From Cyanobacteria bacterium FACHB-502 (GTDB lineage Bacteria; Cyanobacteriota; Cyanobacteriia; Elainellales; Elainellaceae): a stretch of 60,222 nucleotides of DNA. Below, one piece after another: positions 25,635 to 33,745 of this stretch. How positions within the stretch are numbered: the stretch's first letter is position 1; every line of letters begins with the position of its first letter. The stretch is taken from the NCBI GenBank assembly GCA_014695325.1, contig JACJNZ010000061.1, positions 1 to 60,222 of the forward strand, written 5' to 3'. The notes under the pieces were generated by a model, which did no database searches, was not told the origin of the DNA, and worked only from the letters and a program-made list of their open reading frames with translations. The position numbers and the translations under genes are program-made.

Positions 25635-26990
25635 TTAGGATTTTTTAGGAAATTCAGTCGTCTCGCTGGGTCGATCGCGAAACCGCAGCAGCAGCCAGCA
25701 GCAAAGCGGAATTAGATAAAGATAAATCGCAAACGGAATAAAGCCGCTATCGCTCATCAAAACCGTGGCAGGAACCAGTCCGGCGATATTCCAGGGAATC
25801 AGGGGCGCAATGACAACCGCTGTATTTTCCAGATCGATCGCCAGCCGATCGGCAGAAATCTGCTTATCTTCATAGTGGGTTTCATACTGCGGCTTGACCA
25901 GTTCTGCGGTTAATAAAATCGCGATCGCCTGAGTGCAGCCAAACGCAGAAGCCGCAATGCTAACTAGCGTTGTCCCTGCAAACAAGCCACTTTGTGACCG
26001 CAACGATTGCAAAAATCTTTGTACAAGCTGTAATGCGTTTGTTCCAGTCAGCACACCCGCGATCGCCGTCGAAATCACTACGATCGCAGAAACTCGCATC
26101 ATCGAAACAATGCCACCCCCCGCCAGAATCGAGCGAATAGGACTCTCTTGCTCCAGATAAAACCCGGTAAACGCAAATTGCAAAATTTGTAGAATCGTAT
26201 CGTGTTGCAACGTAATGGATAAAACAACACCTGCGGCAATACTCCACAACATGGCTTGTTTAACTTCAACCTTCAGCAATGCCAGTACGAGAATGACGAT
26301 CGCAGGCAAAAGTGTCAGCAGGTTCAGATCAAATAAATTGGCTAATTCGATCGAGAGCGAACTGCTCGTATTTTGAACAGGATAAAAGAACGAAATGACA
26401 CCATAAATCAAACAGCTTAGCCCCAGCGGCAGCCATGCCGTCGTCAACATATTTCTAATGTTCTGGTACAAATCCGTTTGAGTGACGATCGCAACCAGAT
26501 TTGCGCTGGAAGACATCGGAGAACATCGATCGCCCCAATATGCCCCGGCAATGATCGCGCCTGCCACCAGATGCGGATCAACGCTGCTCCCTCGCGCCAT
26601 GATCATCAGGGCTGTGCCGATCGTGCTGGCAGCTCCAAAAGACGTGCCAATTAGAAACGAAACAAAGCTGGTCAGCAAAAAAGCACAGAGCACAAACAGA
26701 TTGGGATTAATGAGCTGAATGCCGTAATAAACGATCGCTGGAACGGTTCCGGCAGCCATCCAAACGGCAGTGACAGCTCCAATAATCAGCAAAATGCCAA
26801 TTACAGAAAAAGATTTTTGGCTTCCGGCGATCGACATTTTCATCAGACTGCGAAGCGAAAACCCGCGTCGATGCAGAACGGCGATCAGCAAACCCAGCGT
26901 TGCCAGCAGCGGATAGGCAACAAAAACACCGTGCGTCACGCTGATCACCAGCAGCGCAAAAGATCCAGCCAGCGCAAGCAAGATATCCAT
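25635..26990 (-). CDS. NhaC-family Na+/H+ antiporter
   Basis: This 451-residue integral membrane protein has about 11-12 hydrophobic helices. Family features include SFLIGTSFGAASTIGTALMI and AGAYWGDRCSPMSSSANLVA, a conserved NhaC motif with charged and polar residues inside helices, and the C-terminal ENTAVVIAPLIPWNIAGLVP. NhaC proteins exchange Na+ for H+ at the cytoplasmic membrane; some family members carry organic substrates such as malate/lactate. It follows the sixA-like gene by 17 bases, so the two form an operon. Confidence 0.88.
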   Translation of the reverse strand: MDILLALAGSFALLVISVTHGVFVAYPLLATLGLLIAVLHRRGFSLRSLMKMSIAGSQKSFSVIGILLIIGAVTAVWMAAGTVPAIVYYGIQLINPNLFVLCAFLLTSFVSFLIGTSFGAASTIGTALMIMARGSSVDPHLVAGAIIAGAYWGDRCSPMSSSANLVAIVTQTDLYQNIRNMLTTAWLPLGLSCLIYGVISFFYPVQNTSSSLSIELANLFDLNLLTLLPAIVILVLALLKVEVKQAMLWSIAAGVVLSITLQHDTILQILQFAFTGFYLEQESPIRSILAGGGIVSMMRVSAIVVISTAIAGVLTGTNALQLVQRFLQSLRSQSGLFAGTTLVSIAASAFGCTQAIAILLTAELVKPQYETHYEDKQISADRLAIDLENTAVVIAPLIPWNIAGLVPATVLMSDSGFIPFAIYLYLIPLCCWLLLRFRDRPSETTEFPKKS

Positions 26991-27007
26991 TAAACCAAAT
27001 CAGGATT

Positions 27008-27538
27008 TCAATCCGAAATTAAAAATTTGGGCGGGGTCAGCCAGAACAGCTCACTGCGACCGATCGGAGAACCCTCTATAGGCAAATTAATCCCAATTAC
27101 GCCTGCTTTTTTCAGGACAATTTGCTGCCGTGCCTCACCCCAAATCAGTTGCTGCGCCCACTCGCTCAATCCCGGTTCATGCCCGACGATCGCCAAACAT
27201 TTTCCCTGCTTTTCTTGCTGCCCCTTTTCCTGCTGCCACTGTTGTAGCCAGTTCACCCACTGCTGAAAATCACCCTGGGGCGCAAGTTCTGTCGATTCTT
27301 CGAGCGATTTTCCTAAACCGATCGATTGCAGAATTTCTGCGGTTTGCTTTGCCCGCACCAAAGGACTCGTCAGAATCAAATCAAACTGCAAGCCCAGTTC
27401 TTTCAGTCGTTTCGCCACTTTGCGTGTTTTGCGAATCCCTTCTTCGGTTAACGGACGCTCATTGTCGTTGGCATAGCTGCCGTGTTCTCCTGCCAGCCCA
27501 TGCCGAACGATATAGAGTTCAATTGCCTGCTGAGTCAT
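27008..27538 (-). CDS. sixA: SixA-type phosphohistidine phosphatase
   Basis: This 176-residue histidine-phosphatase-superfamily protein has the catalytic RHG at residues 12-14 (ELYIVRHGLAGEHG), the second Arg in LILTSPLVRAKQTAEIL, and the second His in CLAIVGHEPGLSEWAQQLIW. The short length and the GHEPGL motif fit SixA, which removes phosphate from histidine of phosphorelay proteins. The target here is unknown. It is the first gene of a two-gene unit with the NhaC antiporter. Divergent transcription from 27722 leaves about 180 bases for promoters. Confidence 0.88.
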   Translation of the reverse strand: MTQQAIELYIVRHGLAGEHGSYANDNERPLTEEGIRKTRKVAKRLKELGLQFDLILTSPLVRAKQTAEILQSIGLGKSLEESTELAPQGDFQQWVNWLQQWQQEKGQQEKQGKCLAIVGHEPGLSEWAQQLIWGEARQQIVLKKAGVIGINLPIEGSPIGRSELFWLTPPKFLISD

Positions 27539-27721
27539 GGTGCAGACCTACCTGATTTCAAGATGCCATCTGCTCACGGTAACACCATCGGTCGATTGCT
27601 GGTTAAAACCATAGACTGAAAGCACAATATTCTAAGAGGATGTTTGAGGAATCACGATGCTACAAAGCATTTGCAACTTCTTCAACAGCCTTTAGAAACA
27701 GCAGTTCACGGAATACGATCG

Positions 27722-28561
27722 ATGCGATACCTGCGGCGTGGCGTTGGGCTTCTTCTCGTGAGTTTGGCATTTTGCCTGACTTTTTCTCTATTTTGGGTTT
27801 GGGGCGGTGTTCTCCTAGGGATCAATCCAGCCTGGGCGGATAATCCCTTTGAGCAGTCTCCGATCGCTCAGGAAGAAATTTATCAGGAAAAACTGATCCA
27901 TGACCCAGACGGTATCGGAAAGTTTTACTTCAAGCGGGAAATTGCTCAAGTAATGGGGCATCAGGGAGCTGGATGGTTGGAGCGTCCCGGACGCTTGATC
28001 GAAGAACAGCCCAACGCAGTAGTGGCAGCGTTAAACCTGAAACCCGATGATGTGGTGGCAGACGTGGGGGCAGGAACGGGCTATTTTAGCTTTCGCCTGA
28101 GTGAAAAAGTACCGCAGGGCAAGGTGTATGCGGTTGATATTCAGCCAGAAATGCTGGACATGCTGGAATTCCTCAGGCAGGAAAACGATGCAGAAAACGT
28201 GGAGCCGGTGCTGGGCGAGGAAACTGACCCCCATTTGCCCCCAGAATCGATCGATCTGGCACTGATGGTCGATGCCTATCACGAATTTGCCTACCCCTAT
28301 GAAATGATGCAGGGCATTGTCCGATCGCTCAAACCCGGGGGACGAGTCGCACTAGTGGAATATCGCGGCGAAAGTCCGTTTATTTCAATCAAGCGACTGC
28401 ACAAAATGAGTCAGCGACAGGCGCGGAAAGAAATGCAGGCGGTGGGCCTGACCTGGCAGGAAACGCAGGACTTTTTGCCGCAGCAGCACCTGATGATTTT
28501 TAAGAAGCCGTCTCCGCCTGCTCTACGATCGATCGCCCCTTCTGCGGCTGACCCCAGATAA
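27722..28561 (+). CDS. Exported class I methyltransferase-like protein
   Basis: The ATG at 27722 gives 279 residues. A TTG-initiated extension is possible but would bury the signal. The first 40 residues are a classical export signal: RYLRR, a long hydrophobic stretch, and a signal-peptidase site near NPAWA|DNPF. The mature part has a complete SAM-binding fold: DVVADVGAGTGYFSFRLSEK (motif I), VYAVDIQPEMLDML, LALMVDAYHEF and RSLKPGGRVALVEY. A methyltransferase outside the cytoplasm would lack SAM, so either SAM is supplied, the fold has another role, or the segment acts as an anchor. The last 62 bases overlap the 3' end of rqcH on the other strand. Confidence 0.82.
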   Translation: MRYLRRGVGLLLVSLAFCLTFSLFWVWGGVLLGINPAWADNPFEQSPIAQEEIYQEKLIHDPDGIGKFYFKREIAQVMGHQGAGWLERPGRLIEEQPNAVVAALNLKPDDVVADVGAGTGYFSFRLSEKVPQGKVYAVDIQPEMLDMLEFLRQENDAENVEPVLGEETDPHLPPESIDLALMVDAYHEFAYPYEMMQGIVRSLKPGGRVALVEYRGESPFISIKRLHKMSQRQARKEMQAVGLTWQETQDFLPQQHLMIFKKPSPPALRSIAPSAADPR

Positions 28562-30248
28562 TTCGCTCCTGTTTATAAATTGCAATTCCCGGCTTTGCTC
28601 CTTTGGGTTTGAAGACCTGCCTCGGCTCGGTGTAAACCACGGGAGCCTGATCGCTCTGGCGGGCACGGCTGTAGTAGGCAGCTAAATCGGCGGTAAACTG
28701 CAAATCGACTTCATCGGGAACGGCTCCGGGATCAAGGCGCAGCAGCACATGGCTACCAGGAATTTCCTGGGTGTGAAACCAGAGATCGTAGTCGTTAGCA
28801 GTGCGGAAAGTGAGCAGGTCGTTCTGACGATTGTTGCGTCCGATCAGCACTTCAAACTGATTCGGGGTGCGGTAGCGCAGAAAGTTGGTGGTTTGAGCCG
28901 AGCTGCTGCGATACTTTTGCTCCGGATCTTCCAGATAGCCCTGCTGAATGAGCTCTTCGCGGATTTCCTCCAGCGAGTCAAGGTCATCAGCAGTGCGGTA
29001 GGAGTCACTCTGGGCGATCGCCACTTCCACCTGTTCCAGATAGTCAATTTCGGTTTGCACTTCTGCCAGCAAAGGTTCGATCGCATCTCTCGATCGTTTC
29101 AGTTTTTGGTGACGTTTATAGAGTGCCTGAGCGTTTTGAACGGCATTCTTTTCGGGGTCGAGGGCGATCGTCACAGGTTTTCCGGTGAGGAAGTCGGCAA
29201 GCTGAATTTGCTTCATGCCGGGCTGCCACTCGTGCAGATGCGCCATTAATAAATCGGCTTTTTCCCGATAGTCGTCTGCCTGGTCGGACTGCTGCAATCG
29301 ATCGCGAAATCCCTGCGCTTTTTGAGACAGTTTCTTGAGCAAATTGCTGATGCGTTGGCTGACCTGATGCCGAAGCTGAACGAACTCCTGCTGGTTAAGC
29401 TGATCGGTGTAGTAGCGATCGATCATCTGCTGCATGCTTTCGGCAGGACGTACTGCTCCCCATCCCAGCACCGTATAGCCCTGCGCCAACCACCCCGGCT
29501 GAAACTGCTCGGTTTGCAATATTTTTAACCATGCCTGCCAGCGATCAAATAGCCGCGCCCACTGCTCGGAGCTGAGGGTATCGGTGGTTTGATCCGGCGA
29601 TAGGTCGGCTGTCTGAAGCATCGATACCACCAGGGCAGAACTGAGTCCACGATAGGTTTTAATCAATGCACGCCGTAAAGGATCGGGAATCAGGCTGAGC
29701 CGTTCCTGCCAGCGATCGAATTCTTCCTCTTGCGTAGGAACTGCTCCGTTGGGCGGTGGCGGTGCTTCGTAAGGCTGTCCCGTTTGAATCGGACGGACGC
29801 TGGATTGTTGGGAACTTACCTGATGCGCTGCCGTCACAATTATCTTGTCCTGGTTGGTCAAAATTACATTGCTGTAGTTTCCCTGAATCTCGACGAACAA
29901 ATGCCACAGGGCAGGCTCCCCCGGACGACGGGCAAACTGCAAATCGGCTACTCGTTCCCACGGGGAAAGCGGCTCGATCGCCACCAGTGCCAAATTGCCC
30001 AGCTGATGCCGCAATTGCTGGCTAAAGGTAAACGTATCGGGAGTACGGGGCGGCGGTTCACCCATGCCCATTCGGGCTGCCTGAGGATGCCAGGACAGGG
30101 TAAGCCAGCCGCGCTGATTCAGGGTTCGCAGGGCAAGGGCAATGGTATGACGGTCGCGCTGATAGACCTGCTCCAGTCTCGCTGGAAGCCAGGTTTTGCT
30201 CAACTCAGCACAGATCGCCTTAAAGGTGGTGTAGTCAACAGGTTGCAC
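28500..30248 (-). CDS. rqcH: Rqc2/RqcH ribosome quality-control protein (NFACT family)
   Basis: This 582-residue protein (older name: fibronectin-binding FbpA) binds stalled 50S-peptidyl-tRNA complexes and directs C-terminal Ala tailing. The NFACT-N domain covers residues 1-200 (MQPVDYTTFKAICAEL, WERVADLQFARRPG, HLFVEIQGNYSNVILTN). Long coiled coils occupy about 270-420 (RQHQ... and KRHQKLKRSRDAIEPLLAEV). The NFACT-R domain lies near the C-terminus (YRTPNQFEVLIGRNNRQNDL, LWFHTQEIPGSHVLLR). It converges with the exported methyltransferase-like gene and overlaps it by 62 bases. Confidence 0.92.
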   Translation of the reverse strand: MQPVDYTTFKAICAELSKTWLPARLEQVYQRDRHTIALALRTLNQRGWLTLSWHPQAARMGMGEPPPRTPDTFTFSQQLRHQLGNLALVAIEPLSPWERVADLQFARRPGEPALWHLFVEIQGNYSNVILTNQDKIIVTAAHQVSSQQSSVRPIQTGQPYEAPPPPNGAVPTQEEEFDRWQERLSLIPDPLRRALIKTYRGLSSALVVSMLQTADLSPDQTTDTLSSEQWARLFDRWQAWLKILQTEQFQPGWLAQGYTVLGWGAVRPAESMQQMIDRYYTDQLNQQEFVQLRHQVSQRISNLLKKLSQKAQGFRDRLQQSDQADDYREKADLLMAHLHEWQPGMKQIQLADFLTGKPVTIALDPEKNAVQNAQALYKRHQKLKRSRDAIEPLLAEVQTEIDYLEQVEVAIAQSDSYRTADDLDSLEEIREELIQQGYLEDPEQKYRSSSAQTTNFLRYRTPNQFEVLIGRNNRQNDLLTFRTANDYDLWFHTQEIPGSHVLLRLDPGAVPDEVDLQFTADLAAYYSRARQSDQAPVVYTEPRQVFKPKGAKPGIAIYKQERIIWGQPQKGRSIVEQAETAS

Positions 30249-30501
30249 AGCAGTTTAGGATATAAGCTCGGCTAAAGTGGTTAGGTCTTTCATTAAAGTG
30301 CAGGTTAACGCTATTATGTTGCGATCGATTCTGAGGTACTTTTTAACTCGAACTGAATCATCTGACTTAAGATAGAAATACCCTGCGCGAGAGCAAGATT
30401 CAAGCAGAAATTTAGTGTTTTTCCCGTAGTAGGTGAATTTTTAGCATCCAGTCTCGTGAATTTGCATCATATTGGTCAAGTTCAAGCTTTCTACTTTCAT
30501 T

Positions 30502-30765
30502 ATGGATATTCGGCTCATTAATATTGGCTTCGGCAACATTGTCTCTGCAAACCGGGTCATTGCGATCGTCAGTCCTGAATCTGCGCCCATTAAGCGAATC
30601 ATTGGCGATGCGAAAGACGGCGGCAAACTGGTGGATGCGACCTATGGACGGCGAACTCGCGCTGTGATCATTATGGATGATGGTCATGTCGTGCTTTCGG
30701 CAATCCAGCCAGAAACCGTTGCCAATCGATTTGTAATTCATAAAGAGGGAGTGCTCGAAGCGTAA
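30502..30765 (+). CDS. remA: RemA-like regulator (DUF370)
   Basis: This 87-residue protein, from the ATG at 30502, reads [20 protein letters not shown] and [20 protein letters not shown], the DUF370 signature. In Bacillus, RemA is a DNA-binding regulator of matrix genes. In cyanobacteria the gene is conserved next to gmk with no assigned role that I know of. Extending upstream to 30472 adds a non-family peptide, so the internal ATG is chosen. gmk starts about 90 bases downstream on the same strand. Confidence 0.9.
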   Translation: MDIRLINIGFGNIVSANRVIAIVSPESAPIKRIIGDAKDGGKLVDATYGRRTRAVIIMDDGHVVLSAIQPETVANRFVIHKEGVLEA

Positions 30766-30857
30766 ATCAGGCTAAGTAGGGTCAACCCTCCCTGATGAAA
30801 CCCTCGCGATTTAGTAAGATAGTTTACTAATCATCATCCTCTAGCTGCGTGAGTGAC

Positions 30858-31421
30858 ATGGGAACTGGCAGACTGATTGTACTAACTGGACCAAGCGGTG
30901 TCGGCAAAGGGACACTTCTGAGAGCCTTGCTCAAACGGCATTCTGACCTTTATCTGTCTGTTTCTGCTACAACTCGGCAACCGCGCCCCGGCGAAATCGA
31001 CGGACAACACTATCAGTTCGTCAGCCGCATCGAATTTGAGCGAATGGTGGCTCAGGGTGAACTGCTGGAATGGGCAGAATTTGCGGGGAACTATTACGGC
31101 ACGCCTCGCCGCCCCGTTGAAGAAAAAATTCGGCAGGGCAAATGGGTTGTCCTGGAAATTGAGCTAGAGGGCGCACGGCAAATTCGCAAAACCTTTCCCG
31201 AAGCCCTGCGAATCTTTATTCTGCCGCCTTCCCTGGTTGAGCTGGAGTATCGGCTGCGGCATCGCGCTCAGGATTCTGAAGAGGCGATCGTCCGGCGACT
31301 GGATCGGGCACGATCGGAAATCAACGCAGCAGATGAATTTGATATTCAAGTGATTAACGACGACCTGGAAAAAGCCCTGGAACGGATTGAATCAGCTCTC
31401 TTTGCTCCGGCAGGCGTTTAA
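30858..31421 (+). CDS. gmk: Guanylate kinase
   Basis: This enzyme of about 187 residues phosphorylates GMP to GDP with ATP. The P-loop is [14 protein letters not shown]-binding residues are in [20 protein letters not shown] and [19 protein letters not shown], and the lid is in [18 protein letters not shown]. The ATG at 30858 gives [14 protein letters not shown], the usual family start; a GTG three codons upstream is an alternative. It is downstream of remA. Confidence 0.96.
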   Translation: MGTGRLIVLTGPSGVGKGTLLRALLKRHSDLYLSVSATTRQPRPGEIDGQHYQFVSRIEFERMVAQGELLEWAEFAGNYYGTPRRPVEEKIRQGKWVVLEIELEGARQIRKTFPEALRIFILPPSLVELEYRLRHRAQDSEEAIVRRLDRARSEINAADEFDIQVINDDLEKALERIESALFAPAGV

Positions 31422-31938
31422 TTGATTCAATGCTTGATGTAAGCTCTGAGTTTCAATGTGGGATTCTGACGCGATCGTTTAGATTGGAATGACTAAGTTT
31501 TGTCTGATTTGAGAAAGATCCGGATCAAACACTTCATTGGGCGAAGAGGTAATTACGGAAGATAATGATGGAAAAGCGCAGCAGTTGCAGTCTCACCTGT
31601 TCAGCCCCCCAATCCTAATCGCTCGCCTGATGAGAATCATTCACAAAAATTAAGCTGTATTTGCAGGAAGCGGATTTCTCCAGAAATTGCCCGTCTAAAT
31701 ACTTGTTTAGATTCGACCAGTTTATCAATTGGTCGCTTTTTTATGCTTGACGATGGACGACCGGCTTAGATGGCTGGCCGAAATGGGGGTCGCAGTTGTT
31801 GTAGTGGCATACCATAGCTCATGAATTGAGAAGCAGACGTTTTTGATTAAATCAAGCCTCAATCAGTTGGATTCATAAAAACTTACTCAAAAACGAATCT
31901 TCATTCGAGGCTTATGTTGTTCATTCATAGCCCCCAAA
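31422..31938. other. Intergenic region with a candidate terminator
   Basis: About 515 bases without a gene. A hairpin GACCAG-N8-TTGGTC followed by GCTTTTTTA (31715-31742) is a plausible terminator for gmk, though distant, or for an unseen short RNA. The rest should contain the promoter of the PAS-LuxR gene. No other structure was recognised. Confidence 0.45.
31715..31742 (+). terminator. Candidate Rho-independent terminator
   Basis: GACCAG / TTGGTC stem with an 8-base loop followed by GCTTTTTTA. The stem is short (6 pairs, one G-T) but the T tract is good. It lies 294 bases after gmk. Confidence 0.55.
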
Positions 31939-32601
31939 ATGAACCCCAATATGCATACTAAAAGTCGTCACTCGTTTGGATTGTTTCTTAGCTCATCAGA
32001 AAACCCGGTAAATCACGTTGATACTTTGCCCCAGACGGCTAAACCGCTATCGCTTTTGCAGAGCATCTTAGAGTGTTTAGGAGATGGCATTCTCATTGCG
32101 ACTGACCAGGGTGAAGTCCTTCACGCGAATCGATATGCTCAGCAGCTTTGCTGCCGAATCGGTTCCTATGTTGGATCAACGCTCACTTTACATCCCGCGA
32201 TCTGGCGCATTTGCCAGGCACTTATCAAAGAACGAAACTTTATTTCCGATTGCTCTGAAGAAGAAACTGCTTCGCAGCGTACTGTAATTCTAGACGAAGA
32301 ACTGCATGTGAATGAATCGCTTATTCGTGTGCGAGTTCGCTGGCTGGATTTACAAGAAGTGACTCGCCCCTGTTTGCTGATTACGCTGGAGGATCAGTAT
32401 GAGTCGGCACGCTATCGGGCGATCGCAGAAGCATTAAAATACGGACTCACAAACCGCGAAACGGAAGTCTGGCTGCTAAAGCGAATTGGCTGCACTTATA
32501 AGCAAATTGCTGCCCAACTGCACATTGCAGAAGACACAGTAAAGAAACATATCAAAAACATTTATGCTCGACGGGAAGCGATCGAGTGTCTGAGTAGCTA
32601 A
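31939..32601 (+). CDS. PAS-LuxR family transcriptional regulator
   Basis: This 220-residue protein has a PAS-like sensor domain (about 35-145; LLQSILECLGDGILIATDQG, VLHANRYAQQLC) and a C-terminal LuxR/GerE helix-turn-helix (about 165-212; LTNRETEVWLLKRIGCTYKQ, IAAQLHIAEDTVKKHIKNIY). No receiver domain is present, so it is a one-component regulator whose PAS domain presumably senses a small ligand or redox state. Similar short PAS-LuxR proteins are common in filamentous cyanobacteria. The regulon is unknown; the neighbours give no strong clue. Confidence 0.85.
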   Translation: MNPNMHTKSRHSFGLFLSSSENPVNHVDTLPQTAKPLSLLQSILECLGDGILIATDQGEVLHANRYAQQLCCRIGSYVGSTLTLHPAIWRICQALIKERNFISDCSEEETASQRTVILDEELHVNESLIRVRVRWLDLQEVTRPCLLITLEDQYESARYRAIAEALKYGLTNRETEVWLLKRIGCTYKQIAAQLHIAEDTVKKHIKNIYARREAIECLSS

Positions 32602-32685
32602 AAGAATGATTGCAACAATTCATCTTTAGCCCTCTAATCCATTACCAACCGACCTGAAATAAAAGCCAGCTTCGTATAATTACAT

Positions 32686-32772
32686 GCACAGTTAGAGACC
32701 CAATCACGGGCACAAGTTAGACGAACAGTTACGCGCACAGTTACACGTACAAAGTTACACGCACAATTACAG
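32686..32772. repeat. Degenerate ~12-bp tandem repeats, six units
   Basis: Six related units in a row, consensus about GCACAGTTACAC: GCACAGTTAGAG, GCACAAGTTAGAC, GAACAGTTACGC, GCACAGTTACAC, GTACAAAGTTACAC, GCACAATTACAG, separated by 0-12 bases. They sit between the PAS-LuxR gene and the glycosyltransferase gene, just upstream of a hairpin terminator. The role is unknown; iterated protein-binding sites are one possibility. Confidence 0.6.
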
Positions 32773-32784
32773 CATTCCACTCCT

Positions 32785-32806
32785 GGGAGGTTTTCCTCCC
32801 TTTTTT
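32785..32806 (+). terminator. Rho-independent terminator
   Basis: A perfect GGGAGG-TTTT-CCTCCC hairpin followed by six T. It is placed to end transcription from the PAS-LuxR gene, about 190 bases after its stop. Confidence 0.8.
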
Positions 32807-32848
32807 GCGGGCGGCAGGAAGCAGTAGAGAACTTTTGTCGCAAAGTCT

Positions 32849-33613
32849 ATGATAAAAGCCAAACCGCTCGATTTTGCCTTGCCCATGCGTGTTTCGGTAA
32901 TTATTCCAACTCTGAATGAGTCTGCCTGTCTAGAACAAACGCTGCGCCACCTTGAGTTACTTGATCCGCCTGCCTGGGAAATTTTTGTCGTTGATGGTGG
33001 CAGCCAGGATGGAACGATTGCCATTGCAGAAGCGGCTGGGATTGCAGTCATTCGATGCTCAACTTCGGGGCGATCGATCCAGATGAATCACGGGGCAGAG
33101 GCAGCGACCGGAGACGCGCTTTGTTTTGTTCATGCTGATACGCTGGTTCCTGCTGATTTGGTCACGCTGATCGACGAGACGTTTGCTCAACCAGAAATCG
33201 TGGGCGGCGGATTTGTTTCGCTGATGACAGGCAAAACCCAAACGCGCTGGCTCACTTCGCTGCACAACTATCTGAAAACCTACTACGCCCCGCTCTTGTT
33301 TCGTCCCCATTTATTTTTCAAAGGACTGCGGTTGCTGTTTGGGGATCAGGCGATGTTTTGCAGGCGATCGGTTTTTGAACGCTGCGGTGGATTTGATACT
33401 GCGCTGCCCATTATGGAAGAAGCTGATTTATGTTTGAAACTGGTGCGCTACGGGCAAATTTGTTTAGTCGATCGAGTTGTGTTTTCCTCCGATCGACGGG
33501 TGGCAAAATGGGGTTTTTTGAAAGCGAACTGGGTTTATTTCTACATCGGTTTTCTCTGGGGCATTGGCGTTTCTGCGGATTACTTGAAGCAGTTTTATGA
33601 GGATGTGCGATAA
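32849..33613 (+). CDS. GT2 glycosyltransferase, TIGR04283 type
   Basis: This 254-residue family-2 glycosyltransferase begins its fold at MRVSVIIPTLNESACLEQTL; that ATG (32885) is an equally good start. It has IFVVDGGSQDGTIAIAEAAG with the first Asp, SGRSIQMNHGAEAATGDALC FVHADT with the DxD-like metal site, and CGGFDTALPIMEEADLCLKL. This subgroup is usually labelled TIGR04283 (arsenosugar-biosynthesis-associated glycosyltransferase), but no arsenic genes are nearby, so the substrate is open. A copy of the dispersed repeat lies between its stop and the convergent bioA. Confidence 0.85.
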   Translation: MIKAKPLDFALPMRVSVIIPTLNESACLEQTLRHLELLDPPAWEIFVVDGGSQDGTIAIAEAAGIAVIRCSTSGRSIQMNHGAEAATGDALCFVHADTLVPADLVTLIDETFAQPEIVGGGFVSLMTGKTQTRWLTSLHNYLKTYYAPLLFRPHLFFKGLRLLFGDQAMFCRRSVFERCGGFDTALPIMEEADLCLKLVRYGQICLVDRVVFSSDRRVAKWGFLKANWVYFYIGFLWGIGVSADYLKQFYEDVR

Positions 33614-33685
33614 AAAATAACCGCCTTTCTAGATGCCAAATTTGTGAAAACCTGGTTTTTTCTCCAGGCTTCAAAGTTCCCCGCT

Positions 33686-33745
33686 TTAAAGTTCCCCGGT
33701 GTTGGAGAATTTAAGGGACAATGCAGGATCTTGGCCACTTTTCAA
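33686..33745 (+). repeat. Dispersed intergenic repeat, copy 2
   Basis: TAAAGTTCCCCGGTGTTGGA, then GAATTTAAGGGACAATGCAGG and CCACTTTTC: the same blocks in the same order and spacing as at 18628-18682. A short additional AAAGTTCCCCGC half copy precedes it (33673-33684). It lies in the gap between two convergent genes. Confidence 0.7.

Noticed and set aside
32686-32772. Possible small CRISPR array
   Set aside because: The units are about 12 bases and degenerate with no unique spacers of constant length, and no cas genes are near.
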